A stretch of DNA of 64,000 nt from NCBI GenBank assembly GCA_009741485.1, contig CM019227.1:19074268-19138267 (forward strand). Reading direction: 5' to 3'. The DNA is from Malurus cyaneus samueli. Taxonomy: Eukaryota; Chordata; Aves; Passeriformes; Maluridae. Shown here piece by piece: positions 50,901 through 61,416 of the stretch (positions within the stretch are counted from its first letter, which is position 1; each line of letters starts with the position of its first letter). The notes below the pieces were generated by a model. The model had not been told where the DNA came from. It did no database searches and saw only the letters and a list, made by a program, of their open reading frames with translations. Position numbers and translations under genes: made by a program.

Positions 50901-53900
50901 AATCTAAATTTAGATTTAAATCTAAATACAGATTTATCTATAAAAAAATCTGGTCTTCAGTAATTTTATCCTAGGACCTCTGCTTGTAATGCTCATGGAA
51001 GCTAAACAGAGAATGTACCTTAGAATAGTATAATCAGAATTGCTTTTCTGGTTCCTGGGGGTTCTTGGGATGCTTTCATCCCACTCTTAGAGCTTCGTTG
51101 TTCCTCTGTATGCACATGGCAGGGGTGTGTATTGCTGACAGCAAAAAATTATTCTAATACAGAAGGCTGCAGAGACCAGCTCAGCCCTTGGAGGGTGTTT
51201 CTCTTTATTGGAGACTAGTGGCCCCCATGTGGTTTGACTGTCTGCTCTAAATGTCTGAGCTAGTTCAGCCTTGGCTTAGCTACTTTGGCTTTAACCTTCC
51301 CTTTGAAATGTAAGGAAGCCAAGGCCACTGTTTGACCAGAAAATATTCAGGCAAAAAATAATCAGGCAGAGCTGCTCCTGCTGTAGCTTGGGATAGCACT
51401 GCTGCTTTGGGTACCAAAGTGAGGGAGTGGGAATCAGGCTGTACAGTGATTTGTCCTTTGGTACCTGGAGTTCTGTTAGAAAATTTCTCCCTTAAAGCAT
51501 CAGACATGTGAAATGATTATGACAGTTTTAGGATTTTCGGATAAACACTGGTGGATTAAAGCAGTTTAAATCTGTCTTTAAATATTAGTACTTGTGCTGC
51601 TTTAATCCAGCATAGAGACTGAAACTCAAACTAAACTGAAGCCTGCAGTTTTAGCCTCTGAAATGTTAGTAACAGTGGGTTTAACACACTTCCTCCTTCA
51701 ATGGGAAGCCTGACCGTGCTGTCTGTGCCAGGTCTGTGGGGCATACCTGTCAACTGACTGGAGCGAGCGTCGGCGAGGAGGGAACAAGCTGAGTTTCTTT
51801 GGAACTGGGGAGTGCTTTGTGTTTAGGGTGAGTAAAATTTTGTTGTTGCTGCCCAGTAGCAGGATAGAACCAGTGTACTGGTTAACTATCACCTCCCTTC
51901 CACTCAAAGAGGCCAGATTACATGCCTTATTCATTTATAAAGTTTATTGAACTTTCATTGTGGAGGAAAAATTTTACTTTTAGGTTTTATGGTGACTCTT
52001 TTTCTTCCCTTGCACAGAATATTTTCTTAAAAGATCATAGAATCATCAAGGCTGAAAAAGACCTTTAAGATCACGAAATCCCATCACCAATCCACCACTG
52101 CCATCATGTTCACTAGTAAACTATGTCCCCAAGTGCCACATCTACATGTTTTTTGAACACTCTAAGGATGGTGTTATAGTTTGATGCTGGCCAAATGCCA
52201 GGCACCCACAAAAGCTGCTCACTCAACTGTCCCCTGCTACAGCTGGGCAGAGGAGAGAAAATTTAATGAAGGCTTCATGACTTGAGATAAGAACCAGGAA
52301 AAAACACTGCAACAGCAAAATAGGCTCAACTTAGTGATATAAAGTGAATTTATTACTAACAAGATCAGAGCAGGAAAATTAGAAGTAAAATAAGCCCTTA
52401 AAAACACCTTTTATCCCCCATCCCCTCCCTCCTTCCCACTGGTAGTGCAGGGAGACAGAGAGTGGGAAATTTGGTCAGTTTATCACCCGTGATCTCTCTC
52501 ACTGCATAGGGAGAGGAGTCATCACCCTGCTGCACCATGGGGTCCCTCCCATGGGAGACAGTTCTCCATGAGCTTCTCCAATGTGGCTCCATCTCATGAG
52601 CAGCAGTCCTCCCCAAACTGCTGCAGCGTGGGTCACTCGTCCATAGGGTGCAGTCCTCCAAGGACAGGCTGCTCCAGCCTGGAAGCAGGGCCTCTCTCTC
52701 CATGGTTCTCCCACAGGGTCACAGCCTGCTCCAGGCATCCACCCGCTCCAGCAGGGAGTGCTCCACGGGCTGTGGGTGGATCTCTGCATCCACAGTGGAT
52801 CCCTGAGGGCTGCAGGGGCACAGGTTCTTCACCATGGTCATTGCCATGGCCAGCAGAGGAATCTCAGCTCCAGCGCCTGGAGCAGCTCCTCGCCCTCCTT
52901 TGTTATCACACAGGTGTTACCACTGTCTCTAACTGGCCCAGCCTTGGCCAGCAACGTATTCCTTAATCTTCAGAACCATCAGGGATTGGTTCTGCTGGAC
53001 GTGATGAAAGCTTCCAGTAGCTTCTCACAGAAGCCACCTCTGTGGCCTCCCCCACTACCAAGAACCAGGCCGTGCAAAATGAACACAGATGGCAGGTGAC
53101 TCTGACCACTTCCTGGGCAGCCAGTGCCTGACAACAGTTTCAGTGCAGAAATTTTCACAATATCCAATCTAAACCTTCCCAGGCACAACTTGAGGCTGTT
53201 TGCTGTTGTTTATCTCTAGTTAACTTAGACCAGAGCACACCCCCAACTGGCTCCACCCTCCTTTTATGCAATTGTAAAGAGAGATGAAGTAAAGATGTGA
53301 GATGTAATAAGGTAACTCAGAAATGACTGCATCATTTCTTCAACCACCTAAAAACCAAAGGAATAAAGAACATAACATCTGGCCTAAAAGACAGGTTGAC
53401 CCAATTTTTACTGCTGGCAGGTAGAGACTGGGGGGCTGGAATGTTCTTCTCTGAGCAGAGTTCTGTGTAGTGTGTGTGCATTAACATCAGTTCTGCCCTG
53501 TTTTCCTCTGCAGCTGCAGCCAGAAGTGGAACGCTACGAGTGGGTGGTCATAAAACACCCAGAACTGGCCTCAACTGGATCAGAGACAGAAAATCATGCA
53601 CCACCAGCTTCCAGCACCCTCTCCTCCAGCAGCATCCCCTCAGACCCCTCAGATCGCCTTTCTCCCTTCTTAGCAGCTCGGCACTTCAACTTGCCTTCCA
53701 AAACAGCCTCCATGTTCATGGCTGGCAGCAGTGAGTGCATCATTGTAGGTGAGTCAGTGTGAGAATTCGAGTGCAGATCCTACCCCGGCTCTTCCTGTCC
53801 ACGTTAGATATTTGGTAAATGCACCTGACCTTTTTGTCTATTTCAGGATCACTACGGGGAGAGATAAAATTGCCCAAAACCTGACATCATTTCCCAAGAA

Positions 53901-55553
53901 AAATTTTCTGTGGGAAAACCTGCACACAAGCATTTTAGGCAGAAGAGTAACTCATGGCTTTAAGCACAGCCATTCCTTCACAGTGCCTTATTCACAAGGA
54001 GAAGTACTTCTCAAAAAGGAACTTACTTTGCATCAAGGCTTTTGAAACACAGAGCAGACTATAAAAAATGTAAATTCTCCAGGAACTTTACTGGATCTCT
54101 GTTGCTGGTGCCTTTGGCAAAAGTCTGCTTAGTAAAGTTGTAACCTAAATGGGGTTTACAAGGAACAGATCTGAAGTCATAGTTGTTATTTTCCCAAAAA
54201 TCTTAACTTCACACTTGTTAGGAGAGCAACTGGCCTGTAATTTCCCCTGTAATGTCAAGTGTTGGCTGATTTCCCACTTAGTGTCATGTGCTCTAACCAT
54301 AGAATCATGGAATTGTTTAGGTTGGAAAAGCCCTCTAGGATGATCAATTCCAACCATTCTCCCAGCATTGCCAAGGCCGCCACTAAACCATGTCCCCAAC
54401 TGCAACATCTATATTTCCAGGGATGGTGACTCTGCCACTGCCCTGGACAGCCTGTTCCAATGCCTGACCACGCTTTCAGTGCAGAAATATTCCCAATATC
54501 CAACCTAAATCTTCCCTGGTGATTGAGGTATTTTCCTCTTGTTCTGTCACTTGTTCCCTGGGAGCAAAGCCTGACCCCCACCTGGTTCCACCCTCCTGTC
54601 AGGGAGGTGTAGAGTGTGATGTGTCCCACCAGCTCTTCCTATCAGCCTTATGTAAGGGAGTCGCTTGTATTTATCATGTCCTTCACTATGGGTGATAATA
54701 AGAGAGATACAAGTTTGGGTAGTAGATACATAGAAGTGAATGTTGTACACAGCTCCAGCTGTGGACCAGAATTCCCACCCTTTTGATTTTTCAGGTGGCT
54801 TTAGTAACTGTTCTTTGATGGTTGCCCAATAACCAATAGGGAATCTCCCTTTTTGTTCTTCTAACACATTTCTGTCTAACTTTATTTCACTTCTCTACAT
54901 TTTCTGACTGGAAGCTCTGTGAACCTTGACATAGACCCACAAATAACCAAAATGCTTTTAACTCTTAGGTATTTTATAGTGATTTAGAAGATCAAGCCAG
55001 TGCTGTTACTGATCTTGTTTTCCCAGCTTGATTTTTGACTGCTAACAGAATTATTTGGTTTTCCTTTACTGGAGGGAAAATTTGCAATTGTAGCTTCCAG
55101 TATCCTCCAACACTGAAAAACAAATCTTAAATACAGGTAGTTTTTGTTCTTACTGAGTTGCATTACTTTTCTTAATTATTATTAAAAGAAAGCATCCAGT
55201 TCTGATATTATCATTCAAAACCTATACATTTGATTAAATGCTGTTAATACCTGAAGACAGCGTGCAGACATTACTGAAGGCTTCCAGTTGTTCCCATGGG
55301 AAAAGCACTGAAGTCTTTCTTTTATTTTGGTTTTGTATAGCTGTTTCCCATGCTAAGAAATGCAGAGACATCCTCACCCTGTCTTTGTCTCTTCCCAGGA
55401 GGTGGTGATGGCCAGGCTCTGTACCTCGATGCAGATCTGAACCATGGGAGAACCAGCCACTGCAACACTTTCAATAACCAGCCACTGTGCTCTGAAAGCT
55501 TCCAGATCTCCATCCTGGAGGTGTGGGGCTTCAGGGACACCATGAATGGTTGA
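40980..55553 (+). CDS. TBC1D24: TBC1D24, TBC/TLDc domain protein (spliced, 6 exons + microexon)
   Basis: This gene encodes a vesicle-trafficking protein that binds ARF6 and phosphoinositides at presynaptic and plasma membranes; the human gene underlies epilepsy, DOORS syndrome and deafness. Coding segments are 40980-41938, 48679-48837, 49784-49847, 51732-51827, 53514-53748 and 55399-55553, with an optional 18-bp microexon at 44224-44241. Together they make 1668 nt (555 residues) or 1686 nt (561), close to human 553/559. All junctions are GT-AG and in phase. Residues about 45-260 form the TBC domain. The phosphoinositide-pocket residues match human K36, R40 and R242 (here K34, R38, R240). The YxQ finger of active Rab-GAPs reads Tyr-Cys-Leu (102-104), so classical GAP catalysis is unlikely, as known for the family. 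Residues about 335-555 form the TLDc domain (HAENF, GEC FVF, GRTSHC words). The start is the first strong-context ATG and aligns with the mammalian N-terminus (MDEYG.. versus MDSPG..). Identification is very sure. Confidence 0.95.
43651..43740. repeat. intron 2 direct repeat, copy A
   Basis: The words cctatttatcataattgctt, tccactggaaagtcattcta and taattccttaaaggtgtggg recur in the same order in copy B at 46905. Copy A includes a short CA/G-rich end and is not a repeat family I recognise. Confidence 0.65.
44224..44241 (+). CDS. TBC1D24: TBC1D24 18-bp microexon (neuronal-type)
   Basis: An 18-base segment sits between a strong acceptor (cactcctcctgtttgcag) and a strong donor (gtaggt). Spliced between exons 2 and 3 it keeps phase and inserts Ser-Leu-Val-Pro-Ser-Lys before Arg. 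The mammalian gene has a six-residue microexon at exactly this junction, reading Ser-Val-Ser-Leu-Ser-Lys. Length, phase, position and the Ser...Ser-Lys frame all agree. In mammals it is used mainly in the nervous system; the TGC immediately upstream of the acceptor fits SRRM4-type control. Actual use in this species is inferred. Confidence 0.82.
46905..47017. repeat. intron 2 direct repeat, copy B, with G-rich end
   Basis: This is the partner of 43651-43740: cctatttatcatcattgctt, tccactggaaattcattcta, and after a T-rich insertion taattccttaaat followed by two runs of G (7 and 6). The first 47 bases differ from copy A at only a couple of positions. Confidence 0.65.
48679..48837 (+). CDS. TBC1D24: TBC1D24 coding exon 3 (TLDc start)
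   Basis: The exon has 159 bases between ttgtatttctcag and a gtaagg donor, phase 2 on both sides. It encodes the start of the TLDc domain, including [20 protein letters not shown] and the [17 protein letters not shown] segment. Confidence 0.95.
48838..49783 (+). other. TBC1D24: TBC1D24 intron 3
   Basis: A 946-bp intron with GT-AG ends. I see no repeat or other feature inside. Confidence 0.85.
49784..49847 (+). CDS. TBC1D24: TBC1D24 coding exon 4
   Basis: This 64-base exon lies after ctctgcacttcag and ends before gtgagt. It encodes the rest of the split Arg, then [20 protein letters not shown] and Glu, and finishes in phase 0. The sequence [14 protein letters not shown] is typical of the TLDc core. 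Confidence 0.93.
49848..51731 (+). other. TBC1D24: TBC1D24 intron 4
   Basis: A 1.9-kb intron that contains a 26-bp perfect AT-rich palindrome at 50896-50921. I see no mobile element in it. Confidence 0.85.
50896..50921. repeat. 26-bp perfect AT palindrome
   Basis: A self-complementary stretch centred between 50908 and 50909, built from atttaaatctaaa and its mirror. It lies in a longer run of repeated tctaaat words (50880-50945). Confidence 0.85.
51732..51827 (+). CDS. TBC1D24: TBC1D24 coding exon 5
   Basis: This 96-base, phase-0 exon lies between ctgtctgtgccag and gtgagt. It encodes [14 protein letters not shown], then [17 protein letters not shown]. The loop after DWSER differs from mammals (RRGGNKL versus NKFGGKL) without a change in length. 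Confidence 0.94.
52035..52171 (-). mobile_element. CR1 fragment, outer part left of the LTR
   Basis: Antisense CR1 beginning catagaatcatcaaggctga and running to cactctaaggatgg, where it is cut by the LTR. The same element resumes at 53088. Confidence 0.85.
52172..53087. mobile_element. solo ERV LTR, 916 bp, 5-bp TSD
   Basis: The element starts TGTTATAG and ends GAACACA. It is flanked on both sides by the exact 5-bp duplication gatgg (52167-52171 and 53088-53092). Internal words such as ctgctgcaccatggggtccc, cagcgcctggagcagctcct and agcttctcacagaagccacc resemble LTRs I know from passerine ERVs. No internal viral gene is present, so the provirus has been reduced by LTR-LTR recombination. A 5-bp duplication fits the ERVL/class III or spuma-like habit, but class and orientation are not certain. 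Confidence 0.85.
53088..53290 (-). mobile_element. CR1 fragment, inner part right of the LTR
   Basis: After the second gatgg the CR1 continues with gtgactctgaccacttcctg, ttcacaatatccaatctaaa and gcacacccccaactggctcc. The two halves join into one ordinary CR1 when the LTR and one duplication are removed. Confidence 0.85.
53514..53748 (+). CDS. TBC1D24: TBC1D24 coding exon 6
   Basis: The exon is 235 bases; it enters in phase 0 and leaves in phase 1. It encodes [18 protein letters not shown], a serine-rich variable linker (about residues 447-475), then [17 protein letters not shown] and the [14 protein letters not shown] segment of TLDc. The linker is the least conserved part of the protein, as expected. 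Confidence 0.94.
53749..55398 (+). other. TBC1D24: TBC1D24 intron 6
   Basis: A 1.65-kb intron with a CR1 copy at 54296-54612. The acceptor is ctttgtctcttcccag. Confidence 0.85.
54296..54612 (-). mobile_element. CR1 LINE 3' fragment
   Basis: It begins accatagaatcatggaattg and continues through gttggaaaagccctctagga, ggatggtgactctgccactg and caatatccaacctaaatctt to the gttccaccctcctgtcaggg words. Its subfamily wording is close to the LTR-split copy at 52035. Confidence 0.92.
55399..55553 (+). CDS. TBC1D24: TBC1D24 last coding exon (7)
   Basis: The exon completes the split Gly codon and encodes [20 protein letters not shown], the [12 protein letters not shown] stretch and the end [10 protein letters not shown], then TGA at 55551-55553. 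The glycine-rich turn and FNNQPLCSE are hallmarks of TLDc C-termini. Mammalian proteins end at the same place. Confidence 0.95.
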
Positions 55554-58500
55554 TGTGACTATTATTAATCAATTCGTTTTTCAGTTCTGAGGATTCCCAA
55601 GGCAAATTCCAGTGCAGGAGCCATGTTAGAACATCCTTTCTGCTAGGCTCAATGCTGTGAGTCATTCCTAAGTGGTGCACTTGGATGCAGGCCTAGTTGT
55701 TTATTCCTATTTTATTTAAGATAGGTCAAGGTGAAGTAATGTTATCTGCTTAACTCCTTGTCTCTTTACCTCTAGAGATCTGTATTCAGGGAATAATGAA
55801 AAATGGTAAAAATGAAAATGTGATGAATTCAGTCCCATGCTAGAGGGATACAGGTCCAAATCATGGGATAGGTTTGGTGTCTGCAGTTCCTCAGAGGCAC
55901 AGCCCTGGCTGAGCTGTGCTGACAAGCTCTGAGCCACTGGCACCAGTACCTGGCCTGAGCCAGAAATATCAAATGTCTGCTCACAAGGGAACACTGGTGA
56001 CCTCAGATTTAATGCAGAACAGTAATTCATAAAATCATTGCCTTTCTATGAGCAGACTTTGTGCAGACAAATCAGTATCACTAAGTTACAAAGCTCTTCA
56101 TTCACACCAGAACCATGATTACTGATCTTCTTGTACCAGAACACTTGACTCATTGCGGTTGCATATGTTTGAGCAGTCTGCCTCTGAGAAACTGCCATCC
56201 AGCCTGGATGCCTATCTCCAAGGCTTGATTTTGTTTACATCCCTATTCCATATCAGTATGATAACTTCAGAGTGACTCCTGTATCAGGCAGATGAAAGCC
56301 AGAGTGTATCTGCAGTGCACAGATATATTCCTTTCCTCATCTTTCCTGAGAGCTGAAATGAAGCTTTAACTCTGAAAATAACTGTACTGATATCCCTGTG
56401 TGTTTGGGGAATTAGACACAGTGACAACAGGAGCTTAATGCTCTCCCCACAAGTGAAGGAAGGAAGGCAGGAGGGAAATCTGGGAGTGAACAAACTTCCC
56501 AGGAGAACTGGAGGCAACACTCAGTTTCCCCAGATCATGTCTTCCCCTTGATGCAATTGCTCCCTCATGAGAAGGTAAGAGTTTTTTTTTCCAGTATGTT
56601 CTCGTTGGGTTTGGGTGATGCAAAGAGGCTTTGCTCATTCCTGAGCATTGCTACCTTGTCTGCAGACATGCCCTGTAGCATGTGATGTCAGGAGGCAATT
56701 CCCCAGTGACTTTATCCAAAAATTCTGCTATCTGTTATGGAACTTCTCCGACATGAAGACAAACGTATAAACTTCAATGAGTAGTTCAGAGTATACAACC
56801 TCAAAGCTTTAGTGAATAACTCACTAGTTTTTCTGAACAATTCAATCTAAAACATTCTGTAGAATGGGATTGCTACTTAAATGTTATTGCTACTTAAACT
56901 TGAAGTTCATTAAAATGAAAAATTTAAAATTAATAATGTTAAAAGCTAGGCTGGACAGGGTTACATTGATATTCAGAGGTCAGAGGTGAGGTTTTGTCAT
57001 GTTGGCTTGTCCAGCTTGCCAGCAGTGACAGTACCTCATGGCTTGGTAAAGAGTTGCCTCTTGCGGAGTATGCGAACAAACTTGGCAAAAATGAGATTTG
57101 CTGCTTAAGGTGCCATTTTAAATATTTGTCAAAATAACTCTTTGAAGTATTAGCCTGCTAGCAGAGCAGTTTAAGATGTCTTTTGCACCATTCGTGTTTG
57201 CGACTGGATTCTCTCACCCTATATGAGAGTCAGCACTGGGCCTTCCTTTCTCCTTCTTCCCACTGAGTTCTGTCCACTTGTCTTTTCACAGCTTTACCAT
57301 AAGCTTGATTGACCAGTGAGAAAGAATTCAGTTATACTGATAGATGTGGAAGAACTCGGTCGTATCTGGCTTTTTGCAAATACTGACTGATGCTGCCTTC
57401 TATTTTTCCAAGCTACCTGTGTCACTTTGCCCTTGCAGATATCCCACAGGCTTCCTCAGACAAAAGTGTACCACTGTCTCCTTAGAGTAGGAGTAGGTGG
57501 GATTTCAATTTTTTTGCATTTCCTCTTTTGAGCTTGTCTGAGGAGGTCCCCTTGGGGAAAAAAAGCAACTCAAAAACACAATAGCATTAATTTCCAGCTT
57601 GTCAGAAATTCTCTGGAGCTGTCTGTTGGTAGGATTTGTAAGAGTGTAATATTCTACTCCAAATGTATAAGTGTTATCTGCAAAAACTTCGTTGCACCTG
57701 CCAGTGACTTCCTTGCTCCAATGCCTGCCAGATGCAGCTATGGCAATACCTTGTCTTAAGCCATATCTAAGAAACATTCCTTGGGAACATGTTCCTTCCC
57801 CTGCTCTCTTCTTAGGGCACAGTGATTTATTTGGGTGTTTGGAATCAGAAATAACTCCCGGTTGCTGAGAAACTCATCATAGGGTATCAGTGTGAGAATC
57901 CAAGGACCAGTAGTGGACACCAGGCACGGGGTTGGTTTGGCTTGATGAAGCACTGCCCTGCCATAGCCACCCTGTGGGACTGGTCTGTGTGGTTTGGGTT
58001 CTAGTAATCCAGGGAGAGCAGTTCCACAGTGCTGCAGCAACTTCACACAATCCTTGTGTTCAGTAAAAATGGATATTTCTTGTCATGTGCAAATCCTCAT
58101 CCATCATTCCCATTGTAGCTGTGAGACACCTTAGAAGAACAGTGTTGTGACTTGATCTTCTTTCTAGCAGTAGAGGCATTTTTCCTGTTTGTAGTTAATG
58201 GTCGTTGCTGTATATCGAAGTTCAAACCCTTTGTGTCATGCAAAGCTTTGGAGGTGGAGGCCTCAGGTTGCTTTTGAAGACAATGACTATAATGGGCACC
58301 TTATCAGAAAGTGGAGTTGTGTCAAGTACTCCAGGGTGAAGTGCTTTAGTCAGTTGTTACTTGCAGCTCTGAACAACTGTTGAAGTCGGCTGTAGTCACT
58401 GCGGTCCTGTTGGCTGCAATGACAGAGTGCCAGTCACAGGAAGGGCCTTGGGCTGGGAGCTGCAGCAGCTGCGGGCTGGGCGTCAGCCACCACAGTTCTG

Positions 58501-59335
58501 AGAGAGCGTCTGTGCTTTCCTGAGAAGCTGCTTGCTGCTTTGTCATGTTCCTTGAAGGCAGAAAAGATTAAAAACTCCTGACATCAGAAACATGACTTCA
58601 CTGTAAACCGCATCCAAGCTGTTTGCAAGCCACAGGAACTGTATCCAGCTGTGTCCAAGCTGGATAGACTTCACTTCACCTGAGCTGTCTTTCCTCCAGC
58701 TCCTGCACTTTGGCATGCTCCCTTTTCTGATGAAGCACGTTAATCAACCTCATGTTAATAGAGGCAAATTAGCAAAGGGAAGAGAAAACCTCACATTTCC
58801 TCTCTGGTGATGTATCTGAAGTCAAAATGGAGTGGGGGCCAGTGCTGTTCTTTGAAGAGTTAAACCATGCCAATAGAGATTTGTGTTGACTCATGGAAGG
58901 GTGGTAAATGCAGATCCATCAACTGCTCTTCCTGTGTGCACATTAAAATTATGTACTTTGTCTTTGGAAATTCATCCTCATTTTTGGTGGGGTGTAATCT
59001 CTGCCCATAGGGACACCGATGCCACAGCCAGGAGCTGAACTGCACACAGCAATGGCACTGTGAGGGCTCAGCTCCTGCAAGTGACACTGAGCCAGGCTGC
59101 TGGGTATAGCCGAGGCGTGGGCACCTGGCTGTTGTGCAGCTCTCTGTCATGAATTTCAGACTATTCATAGTTGGGTTGATTGTGTGTGTACTGTTTAGGG
59201 TGATGTTTTCTTCAGATTAGTGGTGGTGTGCTGCTGAATTGGTTTTCTACCCTAACTTGGAATTGCAGCCCTACATCAATGGTATTTTTGTCACTGCAGA
59301 ATCTTGAATTATATTAAAGGTATTTGACTGTGGAG
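55554..59335 (+). other. TBC1D24: probable TBC1D24 3' UTR (end uncertain)
   Basis: No gene or recognised mobile element follows the stop codon. I found no AATAAA on the plus strand from the stop to the window end. The variant ATTAAA occurs at 56909, 58567, 58942 and 59313. The last is followed by a GT-rich stretch (about 59338-59358) and is the best candidate. A UTR of about 3.8 kb would be comparable to the long mammalian one. Confidence 0.4.
59313..59318 (+). terminator. TBC1D24: candidate polyadenylation signal ATTAAA
   Basis: ATTAAA is followed about 20-40 bases later by a tgctggctttgtcctttgtt downstream element. Other ATTAAA copies upstream lack an equally clear GT-rich partner. RNA evidence is needed to choose between them. 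Confidence 0.3.
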
Positions 59336-59964
59336 GCTGCTGGCTTTGTCCTTTGTTCCAGTCTTTCCTTTCCTGTAGTGCTCTTAGCAAAAGACACCCT
59401 GTAACTGAGAGAAACCTTGGAACATGTGTTCTTTGACAGAACTCTCATTGCGGTGAGGTGGTTATATGGTTCCTAATAATTCCAGATCTCACAAAACTTC
59501 CACTAGGATCAGGTGTCAATCACTGTGAAAAGCCTCTAGGCTGGCAAATTCTGACATGAGCCTTCTTCCCTTTTCAGGGCCAGGGACTATGGTTTTCCCC
59601 CTTACCAGACTGGGTGTAAAATGGAGCTTAGGGGTGTCTCCTGGCCACCAATACCTATAAATTGTTATCAGACTACACAGTGACCAAGGATGTAAATGAA
59701 AAAAGTGAAATTCAGCTAAATTTTGAGGTTTAAACAAACTGCTGTCAGGCAGCTTTCTTTCGCCCAGAAAACTCTCACCCCACCATTTCCACATCATACA
59801 CACATCTGGCCTTCCCGTGCTGCTGTACATTTCCAAGAGAAGAGCTGTGGTTTCAGGTAATGCAGTGTGTGGAAAAGGGATTGCTGAGCTGGCAGAAACA
59901 ATTCCCAGCTGGTTCTCTGGGCAGCTCTGCGCTGCCAGGAGGGTTTGCTGCACGGGCAGCCCAT

Positions 59965-59982
59965 GGCCACTAGAGGGTGCTG
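59965..59982 (+). promoter_or_regulatory. CTCF-like motif
   Basis: GGCCACTAGAGGGTGCTG matches the CTCF core CCACNAGRGGGCGC at all but the C before the last GC. The orientation is forward. Binding is inferred. Confidence 0.45.
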
Positions 59983-61393
59983 TCAGCCTGATCCTGTGCC
60001 TCCATCACCAGCAAATTCATCCTTGCAAGCCTGAAGGACTTTCTTTGCATGGTTTCCAGAGGGGACCTGAGCCTTAGATACCATAAATCACAATTTTACC
60101 ACTCCCTTAAAGGCCGTGAACTTAATTGTGAAGGTGCTTAGTAGCAGTAAGGTGCAGGTGAGGGATCATGAGGAGCTGAGCAGTGCAGGCAGCTGCTTTG
60201 GCACTTTGCAACAGCTGTAAAACCCAGTGACTGAGACCTGAGAGGGGAATGTGCTTGATTGCATCAGGCAGCAGGAGCTTGGTGTCCTGCTTGGAAGGCA
60301 CAGTGGTGGGAAGGTTCTGGATGTTGTCTCAGGGCTGGTAGCAGCTTCAGGAGCCTGAACTGGTAAAGGAAGGCTGTGCTATGGTTTGTTGTGCTGCTGC
60401 AGTGTGAGAAGAGCCTGATATTTGCCAATTGTGCTTTTTTTTCTGGATTTTCTTGGCAGTCTTTTTTGTAAATGTCTTAGAGACGCTTCCTTGAGAGATG
60501 TTTTATAACCAGCTGTGGCACACCACCACCTCTTGCAGCAAACTTAAAGCGTTTCCTGCCTTTTCAAGCCCCTCACTGGGTGTTTCCAACCCTGCCCTGC
60601 TATCGCCTTTTCCAAGCGGTGCTTTGAGCTGCAAAGCTGGTGCCTGAGCCTCTGGGAGGGTTGTGGATCCTTGCCTGTGCTCTGGTGCCATAGGCTGCTG
60701 CTGACTGATTTCAGACTGCACAAACAGCTCTTGGGTGGAGCTGGGCCCAGACTTCAACTGGGAAGAAGCTGAGCCTGTTCATTCCTGCTTTGCAAAGCTG
60801 CTGCTGGCTGCTCTTGGCCAAGGGTAGATAAGGCACTGGTTCTGTTCCTGAATGTGGGGAGGCACCTCCCATTGCTGACACAGCTTCAGTCCATGCCTGC
60901 ATGTTGAGTCACCTCCCTTTCTGTGGTTAAATGTTCTCCAGAGTTATGACTGTGCTCTCCATGTGCCATTGACTGAAGTGTTTCTGACTGGGCTCACCCT
61001 CCTGATCCCTCAGCCACGAGGTGAAGAAGGCAGCTCTGGAAACCCATGGGGAAAAGTGCAAGCCCAGAAAGCCAATGGTCAGTACCTCATCCTCCCAGCT
61101 TTCATGATTCTGGATCCTCTGTCCCATAAATGACAGGGTGTGCACATTTTTGATCCAAAGCAAACACCAGCATTGGCTTCACTGGCCCAGCAGCCCAACT
61201 GGCTGCAACCAGAGCTCTCCTGCTGGCAGTGGTTGGGGCACAGTCAATTCCTCTTCCTTAAATGTCCTCCTCCTGCTGCAAAATCCTGCTCCTTGAAGTT
61301 CTCTGGGTTTATGTGAAGACCCACTTTTGCCCACTCACTCTGTGAAGCTCTTGGCTGTGCTGTGTTGCAGGGAGACAGTGCCTCTCCCAGCAC

Positions 61394-61416
61394 TTTTTTT
61401 TTTTTTTTTTTTTTTT
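61394..61416. repeat. 23-base poly-T tract
   Basis: An uninterrupted run of T. On the minus strand it would be a poly-A tail, but no retrocopy is recognised beside it. Confidence 0.9.

Larger units (their letters stand above)
51828..53513 (+). other. TBC1D24: TBC1D24 intron 5 (CR1 split by solo LTR)
   Basis: A 1.7-kb intron. More than half of it is mobile DNA: an antisense CR1 interrupted by a 916-bp solo LTR. The remainder is unremarkable, and the acceptor is tgttttcctctgcag. Confidence 0.85.

Noticed and set aside
52568..52966. 132-codon frame in intron 5
   Set aside because: It lies wholly inside the solo LTR and is non-coding LTR sequence.
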